Positions 47,088-57,178 of a DNA stretch of 64,000 nucleotides are shown here, in pieces. The DNA comes from Chenggangzhangella methanolivorans (GTDB lineage: Bacteria; Pseudomonadota; Alphaproteobacteria; Rhizobiales; Methylopilaceae), in NCBI RefSeq assembly GCF_019797865.1, contig NZ_CP081869.1, positions 2,753,501 to 2,817,500 on the forward strand, in the 5' to 3' direction. A program made the translations under genes and the position numbers. The notes under the pieces are model-generated. The model was given only the letters and a program-made list of their open reading frames with translations. It did not search any database and had not been told where the DNA came from. Positions within the stretch are counted from its first letter, which is position 1. The number at the start of each line of letters is the position of its first letter.

Positions 47088-47549
47088 TTACTCGGCGGCG
47101 TCGGGCTCTGACTGACGGGACCTGAGGGCGTGCTCGCGGTCGCTCATCTCAAAGGCCGATCGGATTGCCGCCACGTACTCCGCTGCGGTTCCCGGAAGGC
47201 CGGCGGCCCCAGCGTGGTGCTTGAAGTCCAGTAGCGCCGCCGCGAGAGCCTCCTCACGGCCGGCTCCCGAGGCCTGCAAGCCGACGCCTTCTTCGCGAAG
47301 AGACGTCTCTGCCCTTACCGCCCAAGCCTCATGGACCAGGTAGCGGTGATCGAGGAACCCGCCGCTGCCCCGCACCTGCTGTCCAGGCTGTGCGTCCCAG
47401 AGGATGCGGCTGGCGTAGACGTGGGAGACCGCCCCATACGGCCTGATATCCAAGCGGAGGTAGCTTTGGCCTTTGCCGTTGTCGTGAAGATCGGCCCCCA
47501 TCCCGAGGCCGACTAAGAGGCGGAACCCGGCGAAGAACGTCGGGTCCAT
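47088..47549 (-). CDS. Hypothetical island protein, possibly the 3' part of a split gene
   Basis: The 153-residue frame opens MDPTFFAGFRLLVGLGMGAD, with later segments LRLDIRPYGAVSHVYASRIL and ALLDFKHHAGAAGLPGTAAE. It overlaps the upstream gene by 37 bp in another frame. Given the number of indels here, the two may be halves of one gene of about 235 codons. I do not recognise the family. It lies downstream of the large phage-type gene on the same strand. Confidence 0.45.
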   Translation of the reverse strand: MDPTFFAGFRLLVGLGMGADLHDNGKGQSYLRLDIRPYGAVSHVYASRILWDAQPGQQVRGSGGFLDHRYLVHEAWAVRAETSLREEGVGLQASGAGREEALAAALLDFKHHAGAAGLPGTAAEYVAAIRSAFEMSDREHALRSRQSEPDAAE

Positions 47550-47803
47550 CCGGCGAGGTCTGGTAGCCTTCCGATCGGTAAGGCCGAAGGAACAAGTGGG
47601 CGGCCTAAGAGGCCCGCCGTAAGGCCAATGTCCGTAAAGGGGCCGTGGCGAGCGTCCGTAAGTAGGAGGGAGAGGTCCGGCGGAGGAGCAGTCTCGTGGC
47701 TCTCAATGTAGGCCTTGGCCTGCCGGATGAACTCCAGGCAATCGGCATAAGCCTCGGGCGTTATGAACCGCGGGGCGGCTCGCTTCTCTGCGTTGTCTGA
47801 CAT
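47513..47803 (-). CDS. Small hypothetical island protein
   Basis: The start MSDNAEKRAAPRFITPEAYA gives 96 residues. The N-terminal half (ADCLEFIRQAKAYIESHE) looks helical. The C-terminal tail ends RRSSPGSAS and may be out of frame if the gene continues into the following one. No family is recognised. Confidence 0.4.
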   Translation of the reverse strand: MSDNAEKRAAPRFITPEAYADCLEFIRQAKAYIESHETAPPPDLSLLLTDARHGPFTDIGLTAGLLGRPLVPSALPIGRLPDLAGWTRRSSPGSAS

Positions 47804-48067
47804 CGTGATGTCCTCAGAAAGGGTGGGGCTGTAGGCAAGCGCCATCGGTCCGCCGTGAAGCCGGCGGCGTGGGCTGCGTGACGCTGGCGCTTCGAGGTGG
47901 CGCGATCGGAGCGGGCGCGGTGATCAGGCCTCTCGCGGGCGAGCTAGAGACCCGAAGGTGTGGCCCCGTGTCCCTCGTAGGAGCGGGGGCAATGCGCTGG
48001 AGAACGCCGCCGGGAAGCCGTGAGGCCTCCCGGAGCTGTCCCCATGGGTGTCGGGCGATCACGGGGG

Positions 48068-51000
48068 CTAATCCGAGCCGCCGCCTCCTAGGACCCCATT
48101 CACGAGGCCCATGACGCCGGATGACTCCGAGGCCTGCGGCTTGGCGGACCCTCCGCGATAAGCTGCGGCTACGTCGCGTTGCTTCTTGAGGATGGCGTCG
48201 CGGACGTTGGGTCCTTCATCAGGATGTCCAAGGCGCTGCCCCGGTAGTCCGCCACGAGCCGCACCAAGAGATAGAGCTTCGTCCTTGGTCGACGCGTCGC
48301 CGTCCGGCGCTCGCTTGTAGCCACGCGAGGCGATGAGCTTCGCCGCCACCTCCTTAAGCGGCTTCGAACGGGGCGACGGCCTGCCACCTAGCTGCGCATA
48401 GACCTCGTAGGCGTTCCGTCCGTCCTTCATCGTGATGTCCCGGAGGTCGACGCCCGCCCGCGGCCTCGGGGCCACGCGCGTGATGGAGCTTCCGGTCTCA
48501 ACGAGAAGGCGCTGGACTTCGCGGTCCACCACGGAGCCGTCGTCGTCCGACGCGAACCAATTGCGGCTGTAGGCGGTCACCGGGTCGCCCCACGCGTCGT
48601 ACCGCTTGGGGACCTTCGTGCTCCACCCCGGAACGGTGGCCATGATGCGGTCCACCACCCCGCGGGCCTCGTGCAGCGTGTCGTCAGGGTTCGCCTGCCG
48701 CATCATCGCGGAGTACGGGACCATGTTGGCCGCCATGCTTCCGAAGAACCGCTGAGCCCGCTCCCCCTTGGGGTCGTCGTCGAACAGGGCGTCTAGGGCC
48801 TGCGACATGCTGAGGAGGTAAGACTTCTCGCGAAACTGCTTCGTTATGGCCAAGACCGGCGAGAAGATCGCGGCCTCTACGTCGATGTCCTGCCCCGTCT
48901 GCTGGCGCACATAGAGGGCGTCCACGATGTCTGCGGCGATCCCCAGGGGGATGGCCACGGGGTCCAGCCTTCCGAACGGGACGTAGGTCCGGGAGCCGTT
49001 CGCGTTGTGGCGGACGAAGCTGTAGGGCTGCCACCCGGTGGCCATCAGTTCGGCCTTCATCTTGGGATCATTCGGACCCCCGCCGGTGATGCGCCCGTCG
49101 ATCGCCGCAAGGGCCGCGACCCCCATCGCCATCGTCCCAAGCGAGAACTGCCCGATGGCCTCCGCCTGAAGCTCCGGGCCCGCCTTGCCGGTGATGGCTT
49201 GGCGGAACTCCGTCTGGAGCATGTTGAGCCCCGGCGAGAGCTTCCACCCGTAGCGCAGGGCGTTGGTGGGGGTCTTCACGAAGGGGAGCAGCATCCCGAC
49301 CGCCCAGTTGTTCTGAGCGAGCGCCTGCACGTGCTTGCCGAGCGTACCGGGCTGTAGGTCTTGCGAGAACGTCGCGATCTGGGCTTCGCGCAGCGCCTCG
49401 GGTCCAGCCTTGGCCGAACTCGTCGAAGCCGGCCTTAAGCGTGCTGTCGATGTCCTGCCGCACGAACTCCCGCAGGGCGTCGCCCGAGAGACCCCGCGCC
49501 ATCCCGTCGTCCATCGCCCGGACTACCGCGCGGCTAGCGAGGCTCGACCGATAAACAGTCTGCTTCACCAGCTCATCCACGAAGCCGAGGCCCCGGGTCG
49601 GCAACCCGATGGCGAGATGCGCCGCGTACATCGCGTTGTGCAGCACGCCCGTGATGTCGTCGGCGGGCTTCCACTGCACATTGCCGCCCGCGCGGACGTT
49701 CTGGAGGAAAGCCTCCGTGCGGTGCGGATTGAGGATGCTGTCGTTCTTGAGGAACGCCTTCGAGGCCATCGACCAAGCGTCCGCGAGGTTCGTCGCATAG
49801 AAGCCGTAGGCCCGCAGGGCTTGGCGGTACTGACGGTTTGCGCTGCCCGCCAACTCAGCGTTGCCGGTGGCCGCCGCGAATGCTCGCTGCGAGGTGGCCC
49901 CGATGATCTTCTCCGCGGGCCGCAGGAGCATCATCCCGCCGTTCGACAAGATGTTGATGATCTGCGTCTTGGGGCCGGACACGAGGTTGTTGACGAGGAC
50001 GTACTTCGCGTAGTCCTGCGCCCGCTCCCCCGCACCGTGGGGGAGATGACCTTACGAAGGGTCGCGGGGTCGTGGGACGCCTTGGTCCAGAGGTCCAGCA
50101 GCAGTTCCCCGCCGCTGAGGTCGTTGAGCGTGGCGTCGGGCGGTCCAAATAGCCGCCGCCTCTGCGTGTCACCCTGCCGCCGGCCGCCCGGATGGCGAGG
50201 GTGTCGCCCAACGTCTGCCGGTAGGCCCCGACGAGGAGGTTGAACTCCCGAGGGCCTTAGCCCGATCGCCTCCCCATGGGGTGAGGTCCCCGAGCTGAAT
50301 GCGCGAGGCCATGCGGTCGGCTTCGAGCTTCAGCTTATTGGTCAGCATGATGCCGACTTCGAGCTGAGCCGGGAGGCCCACCGCCGTGCGGGCCGCTTGC
50401 TGAAGCGCTCCCAGGATGGCGTCGGGGCTTTCGTTATAGGCGCGGGCGAACTGCCCCACCGTGCGGAGCAACTCCCCGTCCGTCTGGACGGCCCAATCGT
50501 TGGCGTTGACCCCCTTGCCGCCCCGCTGCTTCTGGATGCGGGCGTTGACGGCTTCCACCGAGCGCCGGACGAAGAGGTCCCGCTCGGGGCTCCCCTCCGA
50601 GAGCCACTGCATGGGGAGCTGTTCGCCCTTCGCGAAGTTGTGGCCCGCCGCCACCGCGTCCGTGAAAGACCCCGCGGTCTCTATGGCGTCAGTGTCGGCC
50701 TTGAGCTTAGTGAGGAGCCTCTCCGCATTGAAGCCGTCCAGCGAGGGGGCCTTATAGGCGGGAGCGGGAAGCCCCACGCCTGCTTGCGCCACCCCTTGCT
50801 CGGGCGTGTCGACGCCATCCACCGCGGAGCCCTCGGGGGTCTTGGTGCGGACATCGAGGATGTCTCTTTGCGGCGGTGTCACCTGAGGCGTCGCGGCGTC
50901 GACCTGCTCCCCGGAGACCTGCACCTCCCGGCCCTCGGGAGCGCTGACGGTGGGCGCGGCCTCGGGGCCCCCTGTCATATGCTGAGGCTGGACGTCGGCC

Positions 51001-52034
51001 GCGATGGTCTCCGCTGCCTCGGGGCTCCGCGGAGCGTCCTGCGTGAGGTCTACGGCCTCGGGCCCTTGCTGCTCCTTGTCGAGCCGAGCCGTCCACTTAG
51101 CGGCGGCCTCGGTGTCTCCCGCCTTGAGGTGCTTCCAGACCTGGACGCCGCCGACAAAGGTCCCGATGAGCGCCGCGTCTAGACCGATGGACTCAAGGGC
51201 GGCCTTCATGCGGCCGACTGCGCGGCTATCGCTGGGGTCCGCCGCGAGGAAGCCCGTCACGGGGTTCGCCAGCGCCGTCCCTTGGACCATGTTTGAGAGG
51301 CGATCCTCATAGGGGTCGAAGGCGACAGCCCCCACCGCGGCGGCCTTAGCCGTCTCAGCGGCGACCTTCGCGCCCTTGCCCGCAACGTTGAGCTTGCCGA
51401 ACCACGGCAGGACCTTCCCTGTGGCGGCCAGCTTGCCCGCCCCGAGCATCCCCACGCCGAACTGCGAGAGGCTCGCGGCGGCCTTTTCCAATCCGGGCGC
51501 GTGCTCGGTCCAGTCGTCCACCCCTCTGCGCAGGCTGGACTGTTCCGCCTTGGGGGTGGCCCCAAACAGGAAGTCCCGAGTCTGAAACACGGCCTGGAGC
51601 GCACCCACGATGGGGGCCTCGGGGTTGATACCGAAGGACCCGTCTCGGAGCCCCGGCTCCTTGCCGGCCTGCTTCGCCCTCTCAGTGGCCTCCCTTTGCC
51701 ATGCGGCCGGGTCTTTCACCGGGTCAGCCACCGCAGGCTCGCCATAGGCAGGGGCCGGCGGTCCCTCCACCTCAGGGGTTGGCGCTGAGGTCCCTTGTGG
51801 GGTGGCCTTCGTGGGAGAGACCGCCGGCCCTCCGACCTCAGGTGTGGACAGTAGGGCCTCAATCTCCTCCGCAGTCATAGCTAGGCGCGACGTTGGTGCG
51901 GCTTTTGGGATGGGCCCGGGGGCGGCGGGAGCCTGCCCTTGGCCAGCCCCATAGAGGTAGGCCTCAAGCTCGTTCTCGTTCATGGCAGACGGCGCGGAGC
52001 CGGGTTGAGCGGACTTAAGGTTTCTCTCGGTCAT
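48068..52034 (-). pseudogene. Large phage-type polyvalent/ejection-like protein, broken by several frameshifts
   Basis: From MTERNLKSAQPGSAPSAMNE (52034), coding-like sequence runs over 3.9 kb in changing frames, summing to about 1,320 residues. The N-terminal third has Pro/Ala-rich linkers and Ala/Gly-rich, membrane-like stretches (NVAGKGAKVAAETAKAAAVG). Later blocks are PKTQIINILSNGGMMLLRPA, NNWAVGMLLPFVKTPTNALR and DAWGDPVTAYSRNWF. The PFVKTPTN block resembles the large polyvalent-protein-associated domain (LPD38-type) of phages whose large internal proteins enter the cell with the DNA. Frame changes occur near 50.2, 50.05, 49.4, 48.28 and 48.2 kb. Whether these are decay or sequencing errors is open. 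Family assignment is from memory of motif patterns. Confidence 0.6.
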
Positions 52035-52225
52035 CGGGCTTGCCCCCGATCGGTGAGGCGAACCCTCAGGGCGCGAACTCGCAGGCTGCACGCCTCGGGG
52101 GGCAATTCGTCGTGTGTGCGTATGGTCGACTTGAAGTCGAACCTTCGCGGCGCTGCCTCTGTCCCCGTTCCGTGTGCGCTGGGCTCCTTGCCCTCCGCGG
52201 CGGCCATCGTTTCGCTGTCAGTCAT
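52031..52225 (-). CDS. Small leader gene coupled to the large phage-type gene
   Basis: The start MTDSETMAAAEGKEPSAHGT gives 64 residues, ending RVRLTDRGQAR. Its stop overlaps the start of the large gene (ATGA), which suggests translational coupling. The protein is polar, with no recognised domain. Confidence 0.4.
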   Translation of the reverse strand: MTDSETMAAAEGKEPSAHGTGTEAAPRRFDFKSTIRTHDELPPEACSLRVRALRVRLTDRGQAR

Positions 52226-52812
52226 GGGGTGTCCCCCTCTCGAAGACCGGAGTGGGCGCACGTGGTCGCTGCGGTCCGGTCGCCCGCTGCGTCGTGTCTC
52301 TTGTGGTGGGTGGTCCGCTCGGGGCCGATGCATCTGTGGGTGTCTGGTGCTGCCCAAACTGGCCCGCTGTGAGGGGGTGCTGGGCCTTACCCCGAGGCCT
52401 AACCCCTTGGTCCCGGGCGGTGTGGGTATTGAGCGCACCCTCCGCCGCGGCCCCATGTATACCCACCCCATGTCCTACACGATGAACTTCACCGTGGGGG
52501 TTGGTGCAGGACGAACCCACCCCATGTGCTTGACCACAGGCGTGGCCCCATGTATCACCTGAGGTGTCAGGTGTGGCCTCCCTAGTCCTAGGGGTCCTGA
52601 TGAAGCCATCGAGGTGGCGCACGGGTGTCCATCATTTGCGCGCACGAAATAAAGCCCGCTCAGTTCTTATGAGCGCGGCCATTCAACTTTAAAGCACATC
52701 AAAATTAGCGGTGGCCGTCAAGCGGTCTCGCGAAGCGCAGGCTTAAGCCTCGCGCCATCGCTGAAAGTTGGCCGCCTCAAAGCGCTTCGACTTGGGGACG
52801 CCCGACGCCCTG

Positions 52813-52862
52813 CCTCATAAGGCCGGGAGTTGTTCCCCCAAGAACGTCAACGGCTTAGGGCG
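52813..52862. repeat. Island repeat, outlying copy 1
   Basis: CCTCATAAGGCCGGGAGTTG followed by TTCCCCCAAGAACGTCAACG and GCTTAGGG matches the consensus of the cluster at 53.7-54.0 kb, 900 bp away. Confidence 0.7.
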
Positions 52863-53713
52863 TACGGGTTTCTGCGTAGAGCGCCCAGACTTGACGGCGG
52901 ACTCTCGCCGCGCCAGCATTCTCACGCACCCCACAGTGCTGGGCGGGGGCGGCTTCTCGGCTCGAAAACAGTCAGATTGAGGCCGCCCCCGGTTCGCTTC
53001 TCCCAGAAACAGACGAAACGAAGCAGGCCCGCGACGGCTCAAAACGTCCGGCTTAACGACAACCCGCCAGAGCGCTTGCCCGGCCCCAGACCTCCAGCCG
53101 TCTCCGTGGAGGACATCGGGTAGGTCATAGGTGGCCTTGTGCGCTCCCCCATCCCGCAGGCCATCCCATTGCCCTAGCCCGCCGTCGTAGTGGCTCAGGG
53201 TGTCCGTGCTTGGGGTGTCTCATGCTTCGACCGCGGAGCGGGACTCAGGCCACCTTGTGAAGGTCGCCCACGTGGTCGCCTTTCCGCCTTCGACCCCCTG
53301 CCTTAGCCCTGCCGCCACTCCCCCCACCCCGAGGCCTACCTGATGGCGACCCCTGTGTGGCTGCTATCTCCATTCCTAACGCGGGGGCGATCCTTGGGGC
53401 CTTAGCAGGACTAGGGGTGTGGTCTTGATGGAGTGCGTAAGGTGGGGCTTTGGGTGTCCAAGTCGGAGCGGTCGACGACAAGAGCATGTCGTCTCTCACT
53501 GCCTCCCCTATGGCCCTTGAGGGGTGGCCTCGAAGTGTTGGGCGTAGGAGGAGAGACCCCCGATCCCCTGTGCTCAGAGTGACCGACTTGGGGTCTAACA
53601 GTGTGGTCGCTCGGGGGAGGGCCTGAGGTGCACCCGAGGTGCTTAGGGGGACACCTTGAGTTAAGGGCGGCGGTGAGAGCTATGGCTTAGGGACACTCCA
53701 AGGGGGGCTCGGT

Positions 53714-54023
53714 GTCTATTCATATAGTAGGGGAGTTGTTCTCCAACGATAGCAATGGGTTAGAGACATCCAGTTGCCCCCTCGCGTCCTCATATAGGCC
53801 GGGAGTTGTTCCCCAATGATTTCAGAGCGTTAGGTGTCCCCCTATCCACCGATTATCAGGGGTCTAGGACACTAAGGTATACACACGGGTTTGGGCCCTG
53901 TGTCCTCATATACGGTGCGTATTGTTCCCCAACGATAACAATGGGTTAGGGACACGCAATGTTGCCCCCCTGTGTCCTCATATACGGCACGAGTTGTTTC
54001 CCAGCGTTATCAAGCAGTTAGCT
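53714..54023. repeat. Cluster of four ~50-bp island repeats (copies 2-5)
   Basis: Copies lie at 53714-53768, 53785-53838, 53900-53955 and 53971-54023, all in the same orientation. The shared frame is TCATATA, then GAGTTGTTCCCCAACGATA, then CAATGGGTTAG and GGGACA. Copy 4 contains an ATTGTT / AACAAT inverted repeat with a 10-nt spacer. Spacing is irregular (about 71, 115 and 71 bp start to start). This is unlike CRISPR. Multiple promoters, operators or iterons are possible. Confidence 0.8.
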
Positions 54024-54141
54024 AGGGCCCCCTCCGCAGGGAGAAAACACATAGAGCGGAACCCTCAGGCCCCGCCCTATGGAATTAACACATTGATTTC
54101 CTTGGAGGATTAACGCCCTACCCTATACCCCTCCGGGTGGC

Positions 54142-54342
54142 CTACCTCCGGGCAGGCCTTAGAGAGACCGGGCGATGATCGGGGGTTAGACCGGAGCCTC
54201 TCCCCGTTTCCTCAAGCGTATCCCCGAAGAGGATCTCAAGCTCAGCCATCAGGCGGTCTTGGGCGGACTCTGAAGGGATCGGTAGCGCCCATCCCGTGTT
54301 TCCGGCGGGGGATAGTAGGATCGCCAAGAAACGGTCGCTCAT
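54142..54342 (-). CDS. Small hypothetical island protein
   Basis: MSDRFLAILLSPAGNTGWAL starts a 66-residue frame with the helix-forming SESAQDRLMAELEILFGDTL. It is acidic in the middle and basic at the end. No family is recognised. It lies just upstream of the repeat cluster on the leftward strand. Confidence 0.45.
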   Translation of the reverse strand: MSDRFLAILLSPAGNTGWALPIPSESAQDRLMAELEILFGDTLEETGRGSGLTPDHRPVSLRPARR

Positions 54343-54455
54343 GGGCTTCTGTGAGTCATACAGAGGCTAGGGCCATCGCGCTCGACAAACCGGCTTCCCT
54401 GGCAAAAACCTTCGCGCCGCCGCCCTTGGCATGGACCGCCCGCAACCCCCACGCC

Positions 54456-54704
54456 TCACTCAAATAGGCGGGCCCGCCCCATGCAGGCCTCAGGGTCTAT
54501 CTCGCCGGAACAGCCACTCCAAACCTTAGCGTCGTGCTGTCTTGTCGACGATGAACTGAGCACGGCCCCGAGGGTGTGGTCATAGACCCAAGCGGCTCCG
54601 AGCAACAAGCACAGCCACCCAGTGAAGAACACCGGAACGAACGCCACCCCGATGAGCCATCGCGGATCAAACCGCTTACGGATAGCAGGCTGAACGCTTT
54701 CCAT
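54456..54704 (-). CDS. Small single-span membrane protein of the island
   Basis: The start MESVQPAIRKRFDPRWLIGV (54704) gives about 82 residues with one long hydrophobic stretch (GVAFVPVFFTGWLCLLLGAA). A short extracytoplasmic tail with two cysteines follows (WSGCSGEIDPEACMG). Function is unknown. Confidence 0.5.
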   Translation of the reverse strand: MESVQPAIRKRFDPRWLIGVAFVPVFFTGWLCLLLGAAWVYDHTLGAVLSSSSTRQHDAKVWSGCSGEIDPEACMGRARLFE

Positions 54705-54796
54705 CTTTGGCTCTCCCACGCTTCAAGACCTTAGGCTGTTGACGGCGCTGGACGCTGTATGGACTTAACCCACCTAATCAGCCTGTCCGCGGCCTT

Positions 54797-55654
54797 TCAT
54801 GGCGTAACTAAACGTTGTCGCAACCGGATTACACTTTGCGCCGTCCACGACTTGCCGCCGTTGCGCTCTCTCTTGCCATAACGCGGCGTCAGAAAACCCC
54901 TCGCGTTGAGCGCTGTAGCCAGGCTACGAGCCGACATTGAACCCTGAGGATCGAGGTCTGCCAGTACATCCCGAAGGCTCTCTGCCCGATAAGCGGCTTT
55001 GGCCTTCTTGCCGGCGACCGCCGCGCTGTTCCCGAGGCCCTGCAAGACAGCGTGCGCCGTTGGGATTGCCGAGCCTGAGGGGCTGGGAGGAGCCGTCTTC
55101 AAGCTCTCGGACTGCGTCTTCCCCCCGCGCCCGTTTCGCAGCCGCTTCCGCCGCCAAGGCCGCCCTCTTTGTCTCCAACGCTTCCCTGATCCGCTTCGAG
55201 ATCATTTCGCGTTCGTGCTGCGCGACAGTGGCCAAAAGCCCTATCGTCAGGTCGCAAACGTCTGGTAGATCGGCCGCTACAAATTTCGCGCCGCCGTCTC
55301 TGAGCGTCAGAAGGAAAGCAGAATTACGGCTCAGTCGGCCTAGGTTTGCAATGACGAGGGTGGCTCCTGATAGCTGCGCAAGTCGCAGCGCGACCTTGAG
55401 TTGAGGACGATCGTCCCGTCTTCCGCTTCTACTTCAACGTATTCATGCAGAAGCTTAGCCCCGTATCCACCCTTGCTGCGAATATACTCTGAAACGGCAT
55501 CGCGCTGGGCTTTGAGACACAGCCCCGACGCGCCTTGCCGAACGGTCGAAGCCCGGAGGTACGAAACGTACCAAGGACCGACAACGGCCCAAGCTGTTTG
55601 AGATCGCGGCGGCGGTCCGTGATGCGGGCCGGAGGCTCCATTGCGAAACGACAT
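54797..55654 (-). pseudogene. Serine recombinase (resolvase/invertase type), two frameshifts
   Basis: The N-terminus reads WYVSYLRASTVRQGASGLCL with the catalytic serine in LRAST, then KAQRDAVSEYIRSKGG. Near 55410 the frame changes to LKVALRLAQLSGATLVIANL, then GRLSRNSAFLLTLRD and LLATVAQHEREMISKRIREA. Near 55075 it changes again to the C-terminal helix-turn-helix SARSLATALNARGFLTPRYG, then SWTAQSVIRLRQRL. The total would be about 285 residues, a normal short serine recombinase. If the indels are real it is inactive. Confidence 0.75.
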
Positions 55655-56062
55655 GGTTCGAGCCTCGGAACAATGAGCGAAAGCGAACCAAATGGCTCCC
55701 ATCACAGACAGCGTAACAAGGGTTAGGCAGTTTGAGAATGGCCGCGACTGCGTTCCCTCTACGTAGAACCCCGATGATGTCCTCTACGAAAGCATGTGGC
55801 AGGTTCTAAGTCGTCTGGTAGGGCAGCGTGAACGAGATGAGCACGAGCGAACTGGCGTCACTGGCGTTTGGGATACTCTTAGTGACCGCGCTATGCGGCC
55901 TAGCTCTCGCCCAGTTTATGACGTGCAGGCTCTTGGGACCTCCGATGCACGTTACCTGAAGCGCGATCGTTGGACGGGCGACATTTGGATTTGCGCCGGA
56001 AGTGGTTGCGTCGAGCTCAGCGAGCGCGTCATCCGCAGCCTTAAGCATTCAGCCGCGCCGCC
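55655..56062. other. 408-bp stretch without an assignable gene
   Basis: Open frames exist on both strands (a 90-codon frame rightward from 55794 and an 80-codon frame leftward from 56048). They overlap each other, and neither shows a recognisable domain. I leave this unassigned. Confidence 0.4.
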
Positions 56063-56455
56063 CTAACGTGCTCTCACAGCGGGACACTCCACGATCTTCG
56101 GCGCAATGCAGCTCATCTCCGGCTTGGGGCCCGGCGGGACCCCCTCACAGGCCACAAGAGCCGTCCCCAACTCGTGCGCCTTGAGGTTCTGCATCGCGCC
56201 GCCACCGAGTTTAGCGAAGCCTTTCTTGCCGTTCCCGCAGGCGCACTCGAAGCGCACCTCAGCAAGATGGCGATCGGTGTTGTTCCGCACCCGAAGAACG
56301 GCCTCCAAGCGGGCCGCCGCGGCGAACCGGGGTGACGTCTCTTGGATCGTCACGCGGCCCTTCGGTTTCTCCTCACAGTCAGCCCTCGGGGCAGCATCGC
56401 ATGCGCCGAGCGCGAGAGCGCTACAGGCCGCTCCGATCAGTTGCCACGCCTTCAT
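56063..56455 (-). CDS. Predicted lipoprotein of the island
   Basis: MKAWQLIGAACSALALGACD has a lipobox (LGAC) for acylation of Cys19. The 130-residue protein contains further cysteines (FECACGNG, VACEGVPPG, SCIAPKIVEC) and a beta-rich middle, RLEAVLRVRNNTDRHLAEVR, like small Ig-like periplasmic domains. Function is unknown. It lies downstream of the resolvase. Confidence 0.65.
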   Translation of the reverse strand: MKAWQLIGAACSALALGACDAAPRADCEEKPKGRVTIQETSPRFAAAARLEAVLRVRNNTDRHLAEVRFECACGNGKKGFAKLGGGAMQNLKAHELGTALVACEGVPPGPKPEMSCIAPKIVECPAVRAR

Positions 56456-56493
56456 CGTCGGCCCCCGCCTGCCACCGTCAGCGGTGGCGTCCT

Positions 56494-57038
56494 TCAGCCC
56501 GCACCCAAAGCTCGATAGACGCTCGCCCGACCGATCCCGAGCCGCTTCGCAATCTCGCTGGGCCCGAGACCCTGCTCCTTCAGCTCAGCGACGGCTCTTG
56601 GATCAATCGACGGGGCCCGCCCTTTGTAGACGCCCCGCGCCTTTGCCGCCGCGATCCCTTCCATCTGACGTTCCTTGCGGAGGTTCGTCTCGAACTCTGC
56701 GAACACCCCGAGCATGTCCAGAAAGGCCTTGCCCGCTGCGGTGCTCGTGTCGATCGGCTGCTCAGTCGCCTTGAGGGAGACCCCCTTAGCCTTCAGCTCG
56801 CGCACGATGTCCTGAAGATCGCCGATCGATCGCGCGAGGCGGTCCACGCGGGTCACCATGAGGACGTCGCCGGGGCGGGTAAACTGGAGGAGGGTGGCCA
56901 ACTCGGTGCGGGCGTCCCGCGTGGTCCCACTCTTCTTCTCCTCGCGGATCACGTCGCAGCCGGCCGCCTTGAGGGCCGCCACCTGGAGAGTGGGGTCTTG
57001 ATCGATCGTGCTCACCCGAGCGTATCCGAAGTGGTCAT
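56494..57038 (-). CDS. Tn3-type serine resolvase, N-terminus apparently frameshifted
   Basis: The body STIDQDPTLQVAALKAAGCD, with DVLMVTRVDRLARSIGDLQD, then AFLDMLGVFAEFETNLRKER and the C-terminal helix-turn-helix GPSEIAKRLGIGRASVYRAL, is a small resolvase/DNA invertase of about 180 residues. The conserved HFGYARVST start, including the catalytic serine, is present in frame upstream of 57015. It has no in-frame ATG. An ATG at 57038 is one base out of frame (ATG-AC-CAC-TTC). A single missing base would give MT(x)HFGYARVS. Otherwise a GTG at 57015 must serve, leaving out strand 1. I place the start at 57038 on this reasoning. Confidence 0.78.
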
Positions 57039-57178
57039 GGCGGCGGCCTCGTGTCTCATATGGGTCTAGACCACGATGGCAGAATGTCTCATAGGTGTCA
57101 ATTCCACCCTATTGAGACGCTCAAGATGTCTCAGTCCGCCGTCTCGCTGGGGTATACCCTGACGGGCTACGCCAATAT

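Larger units (their letters stand above)
52226..54141. other. 1.9-kb gene-poor region of the island
   Basis: No reading frame here has convincing coding character on either strand. It holds five copies of a ~50-bp repeat (entered separately) and a 52.45-52.56 kb segment with four CCCATGT motifs (52453, 52469, 52522 and 52553). It also holds several TTAGGGACAC-like strings. It probably contains promoters for the leftward large gene and could contain a replication or packaging signal. Confidence 0.55.

Noticed and set aside
52040-52562. Overlapping plus-strand open frames of 100-200 codons in the island
   Set aside because: They oppose the leftward small gene, show low-complexity Trp/Cys/Gly/Pro-rich composition, and have no ribosome-binding site.
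53245-53499. 84-codon leftward open frame in the gene-poor region
   Set aside because: Composition is Gly/Arg/Pro-rich without domain features or convincing start signals.
53714-54023. CRISPR array
   Set aside because: Repeats are imperfect, spacing is irregular (71-115 bp), spacers differ widely in length, and no cas gene is present.
55794-56066. 90-codon rightward frame and an overlapping 80-codon leftward frame
   Set aside because: They overlap each other on opposite strands and neither could be supported over the other.
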